From Blastococcus sp. URHD0036 (GTDB lineage Bacteria; Actinomycetota; Actinomycetes; Mycobacteriales; Geodermatophilaceae), in contig NZ_JNIK01000003.1 of the NCBI RefSeq assembly GCF_000701365.1, forward strand, positions 62,001 to 126,000: a stretch of DNA of 64,000 nucleotides. The letters run 5' to 3'. The notes beneath the pieces are model-generated. The model was not told the origin of the DNA and did no database searches. It saw only the letters and a list, made by a program, of their open reading frames with translations. This document shows positions 23,529 through 31,924 of the stretch, one piece after another; the stretch's first letter is position 1, and every line of letters starts with the position of its first letter. The position numbers and the translations under genes are program-made.

Positions 23529-24577
23529 CCGCCGTCGTCCCCGCCCCGGCCGCCACGGTCGACCGGGTCACCCGGGAGCGGGTGCGCCGCTCGTCCCGCC
23601 GGCGCCTGGTGATCACCGTGCTGTCCGTGCTCGTCGTCGCGGGGTTCGTCGCGTCGCTGATGATCGGCCGCACCTTCTACCCGATCGACGAGGTCGTCCG
23701 GGTGGTCCTCGGCGAGCGCGTGCCCGGTGCCACGTTCACGGTCGGGCGGCTGCGGCTGCCCCGCGCGGTCCTCGCCGTCGTCGCCGGGCTGAGCTTCGGC
23801 CTGGCCGGGGTCGCCTTCCAGACCATGCTCCGCAACCCGCTGGCCAGCCCCGACGTCATCGGCATCAGCTCCGGTGCCAGCGCGGCCGCCGTCTTCGGCA
23901 TCGTCGTCCTGTCGCTGGACGGGACCGCGGTGAGCACGATCGCCGTCGCCGCGGCGCTGGGTGTGGCGATCGTGATCTACGGCCTGTCGTACCGGGGTGG
24001 GGTCGCCGGCACCCGGCTCATCCTCATCGGGATCGGCGTCGGCGCCATGCTGAACAGCGTCGTCAGCTACGTGCTGACCAAGGCCGGCCAGTGGGACTAC
24101 CAGGAGGCGCTGCGCTGGCTGACCGGCAGCCTCAACGGCACCACGTGGACGGCGGTCCTCCCCGCGCTCGTCGCGTTCCTGCTCCTGGCGCCGGTCCTGC
24201 TCGGCCAGACGAGGAACCTCTCGGCGCTGCAGCTCGGCGACGACACCGCCGCCGCCCTGGGGGTCCGGGTCGAGCGCACCCGGCTGATCGCCATCGTCTG
24301 CGCCGTCGGCCTGGTCGCCTTCGCCACCGCCGCCTGCGGGCCGATCGCCTTCGTCTCGTTCCTCGCCGGCCCCATCGCCGCCCGCATCGTCGGGCCGAAC
24401 GGCTCGCTGCTCGTGCCGGCCGCGCTGGTCGGCGCCCTGCTCGTGCTCGTGGCCGACCTCGTCGGGCAGTTCGCCCTCGGGACCCGCTACCCCGTGGGCG
24501 TCGTCACCGGCGTGCTCGGGGCGCCGTACCTGATCTACCTGATCATCCGCACGAACCGCGCCGGAGGCTCACTGTGA
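23525..24577 (+). CDS. FecCD-family siderophore permease, subunit 2
   Basis: 350-aa partner permease with about ten membrane segments. It shows RLPRAVLAVVAGLSFGLAGV, FQTMLRNPLASPDVIGISSG and GPIAFVSFLAGPIAARIVG. The N-terminal 35 residues are basic and cytoplasmic. GTGA overlaps at both ends link it to the first permease and to the ATPase gene, so all four proteins should be made in step. Confidence 0.94.
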   Translation: MTAVVPAPAATVDRVTRERVRRSSRRRLVITVLSVLVVAGFVASLMIGRTFYPIDEVVRVVLGERVPGATFTVGRLRLPRAVLAVVAGLSFGLAGVAFQTMLRNPLASPDVIGISSGASAAAVFGIVVLSLDGTAVSTIAVAAALGVAIVIYGLSYRGGVAGTRLILIGIGVGAMLNSVVSYVLTKAGQWDYQEALRWLTGSLNGTTWTAVLPALVAFLLLAPVLLGQTRNLSALQLGDDTAAALGVRVERTRLIAIVCAVGLVAFATAACGPIAFVSFLAGPIAARIVGPNGSLLVPAALVGALLVLVADLVGQFALGTRYPVGVVTGVLGAPYLIYLIIRTNRAGGSL

Positions 24578-25383
24578 CCGCTCGCCACTCGCTCACGGCG
24601 GAGGAGCTGTCGCTCGCCTACGGCGAGCGGACGGTGATCGAGGGGCTCGACCTCGCCGTGCCGGCCGGCCGGATCACCGCGATCGTCGGGGCCAACGCCT
24701 GCGGCAAGTCGACCCTGCTGCGGTCGATGTCGCGGCTGCTGGCACCGAAGGGCGGCTCCGTCCTCCTGGACGGCCGGGCGGTGCACCGCATGCCCGCCAA
24801 GGAGCTGGCCCGCACCCTCGGCCTGCTCCCCCAGTCGCCGATCGCCCCGGAGGGGATCACGGTCGCCGACCTGGTCGGCCGCGGCCGCCACCCGCACCAG
24901 GGGGTCTTCTCGCGGTGGAGCCGGGAGGACGACGCCGCCGTGGCCGCGGCCCTCGAGGCCACGCAGACGACCGAGCTCGCCGACCGCGCGGTGGACGAGC
25001 TCTCCGGTGGGCAGCGACAGCGCGTCTGGATCGCGATGGCCCTGGCCCAGCAGACCGACCTGCTGCTGCTCGACGAGCCGACCACGTTCCTCGACGTCGC
25101 CCACCAGGTCGAGGTGCTGGACCTGCTGACCGACCTCAACCGCACCCGCGGGACGACGATCGTGATGGTGCTGCACGACCTCAACCTGGCCGCGCGCTAC
25201 GCCGACTCCCTGGTCGCGCTGGCCGGCGGGAAGGTGCACGCGGTCGGGACACCCGCCGAGGTGCTGACCGAGGACTGCGTGCGGGCGGTCTTCGGGCTGG
25301 ACAGCCGGGTGATCGCCGATCCGACGTCGGGTGCGCCGCTGATGCTGCCGCTGGGCCGCCACCACGTGACGGCCCCCGCCTAG
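24574..25383 (+). CDS. Iron-siderophore ABC transporter ATP-binding protein
   Basis: 269-aa FecE/FepC-type ATPase. Walker A is GANACGKST, the Q-loop is in LGLLPQSPIAPEG, the ABC signature is LSGGQRQRVWIAMALAQ, Walker B is LLLLDEPTTFLD, and the H-loop is VMVLHDLNLAARYAD. It ends the iron operon and is followed 16 bases later by the convergent DUF3099 gene. Confidence 0.95.
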   Translation: MTARHSLTAEELSLAYGERTVIEGLDLAVPAGRITAIVGANACGKSTLLRSMSRLLAPKGGSVLLDGRAVHRMPAKELARTLGLLPQSPIAPEGITVADLVGRGRHPHQGVFSRWSREDDAAVAAALEATQTTELADRAVDELSGGQRQRVWIAMALAQQTDLLLLDEPTTFLDVAHQVEVLDLLTDLNRTRGTTIVMVLHDLNLAARYADSLVALAGGKVHAVGTPAEVLTEDCVRAVFGLDSRVIADPTSGAPLMLPLGRHHVTAPA

Positions 25384-25399
25384 CGCTCGACGGCCCGGC

Positions 25400-25753
25400 C
25401 TAGTGCTCGATGACCCGCCCGGGCTCGATCGCGCGGCGCACCGGCTCCTCGAGGATCCGGTCCGGCGCCGGCGGCCGGTAGCGGTGCGTGTCGAGCTTCT
25501 TCTTCGGGGGCCCGTCATTGGCCATGACGACGGCGATCCAGGGGAGCACCGTGCCCAGGACGGCGAAGATGATCGCGAGCCACAGGATCTGGTAGAACGC
25601 CGCGGCCAGCACGATGCTCACCAGCCGCACCACCATGGTGAGGACGTACCGGCGTTTCCGTGCGGCGTGCTGCTCGGCCAGGCTCGGCGCGGCCTCCGTG
25701 ATGAGGACCGGCTCGGCTCGCCGGGATCGTGCGGACTGCTCGCTGGAGGCCAC
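25400..25753 (-). CDS. DUF3099 two-helix membrane protein
   Basis: 117-aa actinobacterial protein. The order is a charged N-terminus with ITEAAPSLAEQHAARKRRY, two adjacent hydrophobic helices (VLTMVVRLVSIVLAAAFYQ, LWLAIIFAVLGTVLPWIAVV) with a tight turn, and a basic Pro-rich tail. This is the DUF3099 architecture. Function unknown. The 146 bases upstream, to the next gene, show nothing I can name. Confidence 0.88.
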   Translation of the reverse strand: MASSEQSARSRRAEPVLITEAAPSLAEQHAARKRRYVLTMVVRLVSIVLAAAFYQILWLAIIFAVLGTVLPWIAVVMANDGPPKKKLDTHRYRPPAPDRILEEPVRRAIEPGRVIEH

Positions 25754-25899
25754 GGGTGCCCTTCCCTGGACGGGCCGGGGGTGGTGGCGAGGAGTCGGCG
25801 AGCGGATCCGTCGGCCCCGGAGCCCCGGCTCCTGACGCCCATCGTGCCACCGGATCGCGCGCGATGCAGGTGCCTCGGCGGCCCGTTCGCGGAGCGGTG

Positions 25900-26484
25900 T
25901 CAGGAGCCGGCGGCGGCCTTCGCGGCCTGCTTCTTCTCCTGCTTGGTGCGGCGTACCTCGGCCAGCGACTCGGGGCCGGTGATGTCGGCGACCGACCGCC
26001 GCGAGCCCTCCTCGCCGTACTCACCCGCGGCCTCCCGCCAGCCGGGCGGGGTGATCCCGTACTGCTTGCCGAGCAGGGCGACGAAGATCTTCGCCTTCTG
26101 CGCGCCGAACCCCGGCAGCTCGGCGACCCGCTTGAGCAGGGCCTTCCCGTCGGCGGCGTCGGCCCACAGCGCCTCGGCCCGGCCGTCGTAGCGCTCGACG
26201 AGCAGCCGGCACACCGCCTGGGCGCGACCGGCCATCGATCCCGGATACCGGTGGACGGCGGGCGGCCCCTGGAACCAGGCGGCGACCTGCTCGGGGTCGG
26301 CGTCGGCCAGCTGGGCCGCCGACAGCGTCTCGACGCCCATCCGGTCGGCCAGCAGCCGGGGGCCGGCGAAGGCCCGCTCCATCGGGAACTGCTGGTCGAA
26401 CAGCATGCCGAGCAGCAGCCCGAGCGGGTCGCGGCTCAGCAGCTCGTCGGCGCGCGGGTCCTGGGTCAGGGTGAGCGGAGGCAC
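25900..26484 (-). CDS. HhH-GPD-type base excision DNA repair protein
   Basis: 194-aa small glycosylase-like protein of the actinobacterial HhH-GPD subfamily. The helix-hairpin-helix is LPGFGAQKAKIFVALLGKQ; the N-terminal part has LLGMLFDQQFPMERAFAGP. The usual catalytic Asp/Lys of Nth/AlkA cannot be assigned with certainty, so glycosylase activity is inferred from family. The C-terminal tail is Lys/Ala-rich (KQEKKQAAKAAAGS). The GTG at 26484 fits the family start (PPLTLTQDPRADELLSRDP). Confidence 0.85.
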   Translation of the reverse strand: MPPLTLTQDPRADELLSRDPLGLLLGMLFDQQFPMERAFAGPRLLADRMGVETLSAAQLADADPEQVAAWFQGPPAVHRYPGSMAGRAQAVCRLLVERYDGRAEALWADAADGKALLKRVAELPGFGAQKAKIFVALLGKQYGITPPGWREAAGEYGEEGSRRSVADITGPESLAEVRRTKQEKKQAAKAAAGS

Positions 26485-26550
26485 CCGGGCAGTGTGCCGC
26501 ACGGACCGGCGCACCCGGCGCACAGCAGCCGCCCCGATCGGTGGCCGGCC

Positions 26551-29325
26551 CTAGGCGGACGCGCCGCCGGAAGCCACCCGGTGACGCGGGTGGGAGGCCG
26601 CCCGGACCGCGAGCTTGCCCAGCTCCCAGACGACCAGCAGGACGAGGGCCGGCACCAGCGCCCACCCGAACTGGCCCAGCGTGATGGGCGTCGTGTCGAG
26701 CAGCCGGTTGAAGACGTCCATCTGCGTCACCAGCACCGCGAGGACGAACTCGGCCAGCAGCGTCCAGTTCAGCTGCTTGCTGTCGAACGTCTCGGTGGTG
26801 AACACCGTCTGCGTCTCGCTCCGGCACTCCAGGGCGCCCACGACCAGGCACAACGCGAACGACGTGAACGCCACCGACCGGGCGACCTCGAGCCCGCCGA
26901 AGTGCGTCGTCCCGAGCCAGATCAGCAGGAGCAGGCCGACGGTGATCACCGTGCCGGTGAGTGCGACGGTCGCGATCAGCCGCGGGGTCAGCAGGGTCTC
27001 GCCCCGGGGGCGCGGACGGGCTTCCATCAGGCCCGGCGACTCGCGGTCGAAGCCGAGAGCCAGCCCGAAGGCGGCGTTCACGAAGAAGTGGATCCACAGC
27101 ACCTGCGCCGGCGTGAACGGCTCACCGGCGGCGATGTCGAACAGGCTGGCACCCAGGAAGGTGAGCACGAAGACGACGAGCAGGACGAGCACGAAGCGGA
27201 TGTACTTCGTCAGGTTGTCGAAGATCTTCCGGCCCTGCCCGACGGCGAACACGATCGTGGCGAAGGCGTCGTCGGAGAGGATCATCCGGCCGGCGTTCTT
27301 GGCCACGTCGGTGCCGCTGCCCATCGCGATCCCGATGTCGGCGGCCTTGATCGCCGGGGCGTCGTTGACGCCGTCACCGGTCATCGCGACCACGTCACCC
27401 CGCTTCTTCAGCGTGTCGACCAGCAGCACCTTGTGCTCGGGCGCGACCCGGCCGAGGACGCCGATGCGCTCGATCCGGAACAGCCGCTCGTCCTCCGGGA
27501 GCGCCGCGAAGTCCTCGCCCAGGACCGCCTCGCCCGGGATGCCCAGCTGCTCGGCGATGGCCGCGCCGGTGACCACGTCGTCGCCGGTGACCATCCGGAC
27601 CCGGATGTGCGCGGCCTGGGCCCGCTGGACGGCCAGCTTGGCGTCCGGCCGGGGCGGGTCGACCATCCCGACCAGGCTGGTCATCTCCAGGTCGGTCACG
27701 TAGGCCGCGAGGTCGCCGCCGGGGTCGAAGCCGTCGGGTTCCAGATCGCGGAAGGCCGCGGCCATGACCCGCCATCCGGCCCGCCCCATGCGCTCGACGT
27801 GCGCGTCGGCCCGTTCCTGCGCCGCTCCGTCCCAGGGGACCGGTCCCGCGGGCGACAGGGCGCTGGTCGCGAGCGCCATGACCGCCGGTGCGGCGCCCTT
27901 GACGAAGCACCGCACGACCGGCCGCCCGTCCGGCCGGGTGGTGGCGTGGAACGTCGCCATCAGCTTGATGGTGGGGTCGAAGGGCAGCGTGGCGAGCCGG
28001 GGCAGCCGCTCGCGGGTGGCGTCGACGTCGAGGCCGGCCTTGTGGGCGAGCACGAGGAGGGCCCCCTCGGTGGGATCGCCCACGACCCGGCCGTCGACCA
28101 GCTCCGCGTCGTTGGCGACGACGAAGGCGAGGATCGCCGCCTCGATCGACGGGGACGACCCGACCGCGTGGTGGACGCGCCCCTCCAGCTCGTAGCCGCT
28201 CCCGGAGACCGTGTAGCGGTCGCCGACGTCCACGACCTCGACGACCGTCATCTGGTTCATCGTCAGGGTGCCGGTCTTGTCCGAGTTGATCGCCGACGTG
28301 AAGCCGAGCGTCTCGACGGAGGGCAGCTCCTTGACGATCGCGTTGCGCTTGGCCAGGTCCACCCCGCCCAGCGACAGGATCATCTGGGTCACCGTGGGCA
28401 GCGCCTCGGGGACGGCGGCGATGGCCAGCGTCACGGCGCTGACGAACAGCACGTCCCAGGCCTCGCCACGGGCGCGGCCCAGGGCGAACATCAGCAGCAT
28501 CGTGAGCCCGGCCGCGCCGGCGATCCACAGGGTGAGCCGGTCCAGCTCCGCGGTGAGGGGGGTCTTCTGCTTGCCCTCGGCCGAGAGCATCGCGGAGATC
28601 TTCCCGAGCTCGGTGTCCGCGCCGGTGGCGGTGACGACCATGGTCCCGCTGCCGTGCGTCACCGGCGTGTTCATGAAGGCCATGTCGCTCTGGTCGCCTG
28701 GGCCGAGCCGGCCGCCGTCCAGGGTCCGGGTGTCCTTGCCGGCGGGCACGCTCTCCCCGGTGAGCGCCGACTCGTCGATCTGCAGGGAGCTGGCCGCGAC
28801 GATCCGCCCGTCGGCCGGCACCTGGTCGCCGGCGGCCAGCAGCACCACGTCGCCGACGACGAGCCCGTCGGCCGGCACCTCGGCGGTGTCCCCGTCGCGG
28901 CGGACGCGGGCCGTGGCCACGAGCATCGACTTCAGCGCGTTCATGGCGCTCTCGGCCTTGCCCTCCTGACGCAGGCCGATGACCGCGTTCAGGACGGTGA
29001 GGACCAGCAGGACGACGGCGGTGCTCCACTCCGCGATGAGCAGGGACACCACCGCCGCCGCCACCAGGATGATCTGCATGTAGCTGCGGTACTGCTCGAG
29101 GAAACGCAGCCAGCCGGGCCGCGGCTTCTCCTCCGGGAGGGCGTTGGGGCCGTCCGCAGCCAGCCGCTGCGCGACCACGGCCCCGGGGAGGCCGGTGCCC
29201 GGGTCCACCCCGAGGGCGCGGGCCACCTCGGCGGGCGACTGCGCGTACCACGGGCGGTCGCCGGCCACGCCGGCATGGCTCGCGCCGGCGATCCGCGGGG
29301 GCACCTGTGCTCCCGTCGTGGCCAT
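26551..29325 (-). CDS. Cation-translocating P-type ATPase, type II (Ca2+/Mg2+-like)
   Basis: 924-aa membrane pump. An N-terminal cation_ATPase_N region (residues about 18-85), then paired helices, the actuator motif LTGESVPAGK, the phosphorylated Asp at residue 349 in DKTGTLTMNQMTV, the nucleotide-binding KGAAPAV region, the hinge MVTGDDVVTGAAIA and VAMTGDGVNDAPAIKAADIG, and six C-terminal helices. The length and domain order are those of SERCA/PMR1-like bacterial pumps; the ion (Ca2+, Mg2+, Mn2+ or Na+) is not determined. Its ATG has no clear ribosome-binding site but follows, by 4 bases, the stop of a 21-codon ORF with a perfect one. Confidence 0.92.
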   Translation of the reverse strand: MATTGAQVPPRIAGASHAGVAGDRPWYAQSPAEVARALGVDPGTGLPGAVVAQRLAADGPNALPEEKPRPGWLRFLEQYRSYMQIILVAAAVVSLLIAEWSTAVVLLVLTVLNAVIGLRQEGKAESAMNALKSMLVATARVRRDGDTAEVPADGLVVGDVVLLAAGDQVPADGRIVAASSLQIDESALTGESVPAGKDTRTLDGGRLGPGDQSDMAFMNTPVTHGSGTMVVTATGADTELGKISAMLSAEGKQKTPLTAELDRLTLWIAGAAGLTMLLMFALGRARGEAWDVLFVSAVTLAIAAVPEALPTVTQMILSLGGVDLAKRNAIVKELPSVETLGFTSAINSDKTGTLTMNQMTVVEVVDVGDRYTVSGSGYELEGRVHHAVGSSPSIEAAILAFVVANDAELVDGRVVGDPTEGALLVLAHKAGLDVDATRERLPRLATLPFDPTIKLMATFHATTRPDGRPVVRCFVKGAAPAVMALATSALSPAGPVPWDGAAQERADAHVERMGRAGWRVMAAAFRDLEPDGFDPGGDLAAYVTDLEMTSLVGMVDPPRPDAKLAVQRAQAAHIRVRMVTGDDVVTGAAIAEQLGIPGEAVLGEDFAALPEDERLFRIERIGVLGRVAPEHKVLLVDTLKKRGDVVAMTGDGVNDAPAIKAADIGIAMGSGTDVAKNAGRMILSDDAFATIVFAVGQGRKIFDNLTKYIRFVLVLLVVFVLTFLGASLFDIAAGEPFTPAQVLWIHFFVNAAFGLALGFDRESPGLMEARPRPRGETLLTPRLIATVALTGTVITVGLLLLIWLGTTHFGGLEVARSVAFTSFALCLVVGALECRSETQTVFTTETFDSKQLNWTLLAEFVLAVLVTQMDVFNRLLDTTPITLGQFGWALVPALVLLVVWELGKLAVRAASHPRHRVASGGASA

Positions 29326-29329
29326 GCCG

Positions 29330-29395
29330 CTAGGCCTCGCTGCCCGCCGCGGACGTGGCGACGCGCTGCCCGGACTCGTCGGTCCTCTCCGACAC
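29330..29395 (-). CDS. Putative 21-codon leader peptide upstream of the P-type ATPase
   Basis: A GTG at 29395 is preceded by AGGAGG (minus strand, 29409-29404) with 8 nt spacing, the best Shine-Dalgarno sequence in the neighbourhood. The frame encodes VSERTDESGQRVATSAAGSEA and stops 4 bases before the ATPase start codon. The ATPase lacks a good site of its own, so the short ORF probably loads ribosomes for it by coupling. Whether the peptide itself acts is unknown; a longer in-frame start exists but has no ribosome-binding site. Confidence 0.55.
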   Translation of the reverse strand: MSERTDESGQRVATSAAGSEA

Positions 29396-29517
29396 GGCGA
29401 CCACCTCCTGACGACGTCCAGCGGATCCCCACGAGGGTGGCCCGGCCCGGCTCGGACGGCCTCCCCCCACCGGGATGAGCACGGTGCCCGGCGCGCCGCC
29501 CGTCCTGCCGTGCATCG

Positions 29518-30480
29518 TCAGTACGGGGTCGGGATCCGCCGGATCGGGACGGTGGGCTCGCGGTAACCCCCGGGCTTCTGCCGTCGCGGGAAGCTCACCG
29601 TCGCTTCCGGCAGCGGCTCGTAGGGGATCTGGCTGAGCAGGTGGCTGATCACGTTCAGCCGCGCTCGCTTCTTGTCATCGCTGTCCACGACCCACCAGGG
29701 AGCCCACGCGGTGTCGGTCCCCTCGAACATCGCGTCACGGGCGCGCGCGTAGTCGTACCAACGGCTGTAGGACTTCAGGTCCATCGGGGACAGCTTCCAG
29801 ACCTTGCGGCCGTCCTCGGCGCGGGCCTCGAGGCGGCGGGTCTGCTCGGCTGCGCTGACCTCCAGCCAGTACTTCACGAGGATGATCCCGGAGTCGACCA
29901 TGGCCCGTTCCACCCCGGGGACCTGGCGGAGGAACCGCTCGGTGTCCTGGGGCGTGCAGAAGCCCATCACCCGTTCGACGCCCGCGCGGTTGTACCAACT
30001 GCGGTCGAAGATGACGACCTCGCCGGCCGCCGGGAAGTGCGAGATGTAGCGCTGCACGTACATCTGCGACTGCTCACGCTCGGTGGGCGCCGGCAGCGCC
30101 ACCACGCGGAAGACCCGCGGGCTCACGCGCTCGGTGATGCGTTTGATGGTGCCGCCCTTGCCGGCGGTGTCGCGGCCCTCGAAGACCACGCAGACCTTCG
30201 CGCCACTCCTCTTGACCCACTCCTGCATCGCCACCAGTTCGGCCTGCAGCGGCTTGAGCAGCTTCTCGTACCGCCTGGTCTTCAGTCGCCTGTCACCGTC
30301 CGGCGATCCGGCCGGCACCACCGCGACGTCCGAGCCCGCGACCACGGCCGTGGGGGTGGACAGGGCCGTCGGCACGGGGTCGGCTGCGGTCGAGATGTGC
30401 TCGGCGGATCGGGGTCGGGAATCGGTCACGGTGCCGCCCTCGCCCGTGTGCGGCGTGCCCTCGTCCGCGCTCCTGCCCAT
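29518..30480 (-). CDS. ppk2: PPK2 family polyphosphate kinase
   Basis: 320-aa kinase that transfers phosphate between polyphosphate and nucleotides. Walker A is EGRDTAGKGGTIKR, Walker B is IFDRSWYNRAGVERVMGF, and the lid region includes EVSAAEQTRRLEAR. The one-domain form and sequence fit class I (NDP to NTP, or the reverse). The first 60 residues are Pro/Thr/Asp-rich and outside the family core. I start at the ATG at 30480 because AAGGGG lies upstream; GTG at 30429 is an alternative. The 148 bases upstream show nothing further. Linked in function to ppgK in this window. Confidence 0.9.
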   Translation of the reverse strand: MGRSADEGTPHTGEGGTVTDSRPRSAEHISTAADPVPTALSTPTAVVAGSDVAVVPAGSPDGDRRLKTRRYEKLLKPLQAELVAMQEWVKRSGAKVCVVFEGRDTAGKGGTIKRITERVSPRVFRVVALPAPTEREQSQMYVQRYISHFPAAGEVVIFDRSWYNRAGVERVMGFCTPQDTERFLRQVPGVERAMVDSGIILVKYWLEVSAAEQTRRLEARAEDGRKVWKLSPMDLKSYSRWYDYARARDAMFEGTDTAWAPWWVVDSDDKKRARLNVISHLLSQIPYEPLPEATVSFPRRQKPGGYREPTVPIRRIPTPY

Positions 30481-30628
30481 GACACGCATCCCCTTCCGCG
30501 CCCCTGTCCGAGGGGAGTCGCGCAGCGCGATCGGGACTCCTCGCCCCCTGCGACCTGGAGCGCCCACCGTCGTCCGTCCGGCGCATCGCGGCATCACCCC
30601 TCGAGGAGGGTCATGGCGGCCGGAACTC

Positions 30629-30985
30629 CTACGGGGTGATCTCGGCGACCCGGCGTGCAGGCGGAGGCGGCGGCTGCGCGGTGTCGATCCCGTGCACCTT
30701 CGGGATGACGTACTCGGCCAGGTACCGCTCGTGGTCGCTGGACGGGTTCTGCAGGGTGCTGCCCAGGTGCGCGGCCAGCTGGTCGGGATCCACCCCGTCC
30801 CACACCAGCACCATCAGATCGCCCATCGGCGTCTGCTGGTGGAACAGGGTCTCCTTGCTCACCCCACCCCGGCGGAGGAACGCGCGGTGCGCGTCGCTGC
30901 GGGCGCCGGTCGTGATCTCGTCGGCGAATCTCTGCCAGGCGTCCACGTCCGCGAGGGGCAGGACGGCGACGGCGATCTGGGTCAT
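30629..30985 (-). CDS. Small alpha+beta protein, unassigned
   Basis: I do not recognise the family of this 118-aa protein. It begins IAVAVLPLADVDAWQRFADE, and the segments GDLMVLVWDGVDPDQLAAHLG and ERYLAEYVIPKVHGID alternate strand and helix as in ferredoxin-like (dimeric alpha/beta barrel) proteins. The Pro-rich tail TAQPPPPPARR is unstructured. It is divergent from two further small proteins of similar predicted fold. It has a GGAGG-like site upstream of the ATG. Confidence 0.7.
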   Translation of the reverse strand: MTQIAVAVLPLADVDAWQRFADEITTGARSDAHRAFLRRGGVSKETLFHQQTPMGDLMVLVWDGVDPDQLAAHLGSTLQNPSSDHERYLAEYVIPKVHGIDTAQPPPPPARRVAEITP

Positions 30986-31237
30986 CGGGGACCTCCGCGC
31001 CCAGCGGGTTCCGCCGGCGGTCGCGGCGACAGTCGGCGAGCCAGGCACGCCGGACTGTCGTCCCCGTGAGCGGCGATGACAAGACCGGACGCCCTCACGT
31101 CTGCCGAGGCCCGCTGCCCGCCGACCGTGGACCTCGGCCTCTGTTCCCGCACTCCGGACAGACCTACGTTCACGCACATCGGCACGGGGAGTCCGCCGGT
31201 CAACCGCGACGTCTGCCCGGGCAGAGGAGTCTTGCGC
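30986..31237. promoter_or_regulatory. Divergent spacer between small alpha+beta protein genes
   Basis: 252 bases without a supportable gene. The right end has the ribosome-binding site AGAGGAG for the gene at 31238. I could not settle on a promoter. Confidence 0.3.
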
Positions 31238-31534
31238 ATGTACGCACGAGTGGTGGTCTACACACACCAGGACGACAAGGTCGAGCTCGAGGCGAAGGCC
31301 CGCGCCGGCGTCATCCCCATCGTCAGCGGCACCCCGGGGTACATCTCGTACGGGGTGATGTTCGACGACGACAGGGTGGTGTCGATCAGCCAGTGGGAGT
31401 CCGAGGAGCACGCCAGGTCGGCAGACGCCGAGCTGGCCGCCTGGGTGAAGGCCAACACCACGATGACGAGCGAGACCCGCATCACCGGGGACCTCGCGTG
31501 GCTGGAACTCGCCTCCCGCACTCCGGAGGCATGA
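31238..31534 (+). CDS. Small ABM/ferredoxin-like-fold protein
   Basis: 98-aa protein. It reads YARVVVYTHQDDKVELEAKA, then GTPGYISYGVMFDDDRVVSI and SQWESEEHARSADAELAAWV, the beta-alpha-beta pattern of antibiotic-biosynthesis-monooxygenase-like or stress-responsive dimeric barrels (strand-helix-'GY..Y' strand-'W.s.e.' strand-helix). No catalytic residue is obvious. AGAGGAG lies 9 nt upstream. The next gene follows after one base. Confidence 0.75.
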   Translation: MYARVVVYTHQDDKVELEAKARAGVIPIVSGTPGYISYGVMFDDDRVVSISQWESEEHARSADAELAAWVKANTTMTSETRITGDLAWLELASRTPEA

Positions 31535-31535
31535 C

Positions 31536-31796
31536 GTGTCGACGATCCTGGTCACCCACGAGATCGACGACGTCGACCAGTGGCTGGCGTCGCCCCGGCG
31601 GGCCGACCTGCTGGGACCACTCGGCTACACGGTCCGCACGTTCGTCGACCCGACCGACGCCCATCGCGTCAGCCTGATCGTGGAGGGGCCGGGTCTGGAG
31701 GCCTTCGAGCAGTTCATGCAGACCGATGCCGCCGCGGACGCCATGCAGCACGACGGCGTACGTCCTGACACGGTGCGCGTGCTGCTCGAGCGGTGA
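31536..31796 (+). CDS. Small ferredoxin-like-fold protein
   Basis: 86-aa protein: STILVTHEIDDVDQWLASPR, GYTVRTFVDPTDAHRVSLIV, GLEAFEQFMQTDAAADAMQ and a short DTVRVLLER end. The strand-helix-strand-strand-helix-strand order suggests a small dimeric alpha/beta barrel. GGAGG ends 6 nt before the GTG, inside the end of the preceding gene, so both are cotranscribed. Family not certain. Confidence 0.72.
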   Translation: MSTILVTHEIDDVDQWLASPRRADLLGPLGYTVRTFVDPTDAHRVSLIVEGPGLEAFEQFMQTDAAADAMQHDGVRPDTVRVLLER

Positions 31797-31924
31797 GCCC
31801 CGCGGGCACCGACCTGCGCTCGGTGCCCGCGGTCGGTGCGGGCGGCCCCTCCCCCTCGTCGGATGAGGCCGCCCGGCCCCGCCCGCCGCAGGCTGCGGCA
31901 TCGGGGGACGACGGAGGAGGCGGG

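Noticed and set aside
25729-29478. 1249-codon open frame opposite the P-type ATPase, HhH-GPD and DUF3099 genes
   Set aside because: It crosses three clear genes on the other strand and encodes only Gly/Arg/His/Asp-rich sequence.
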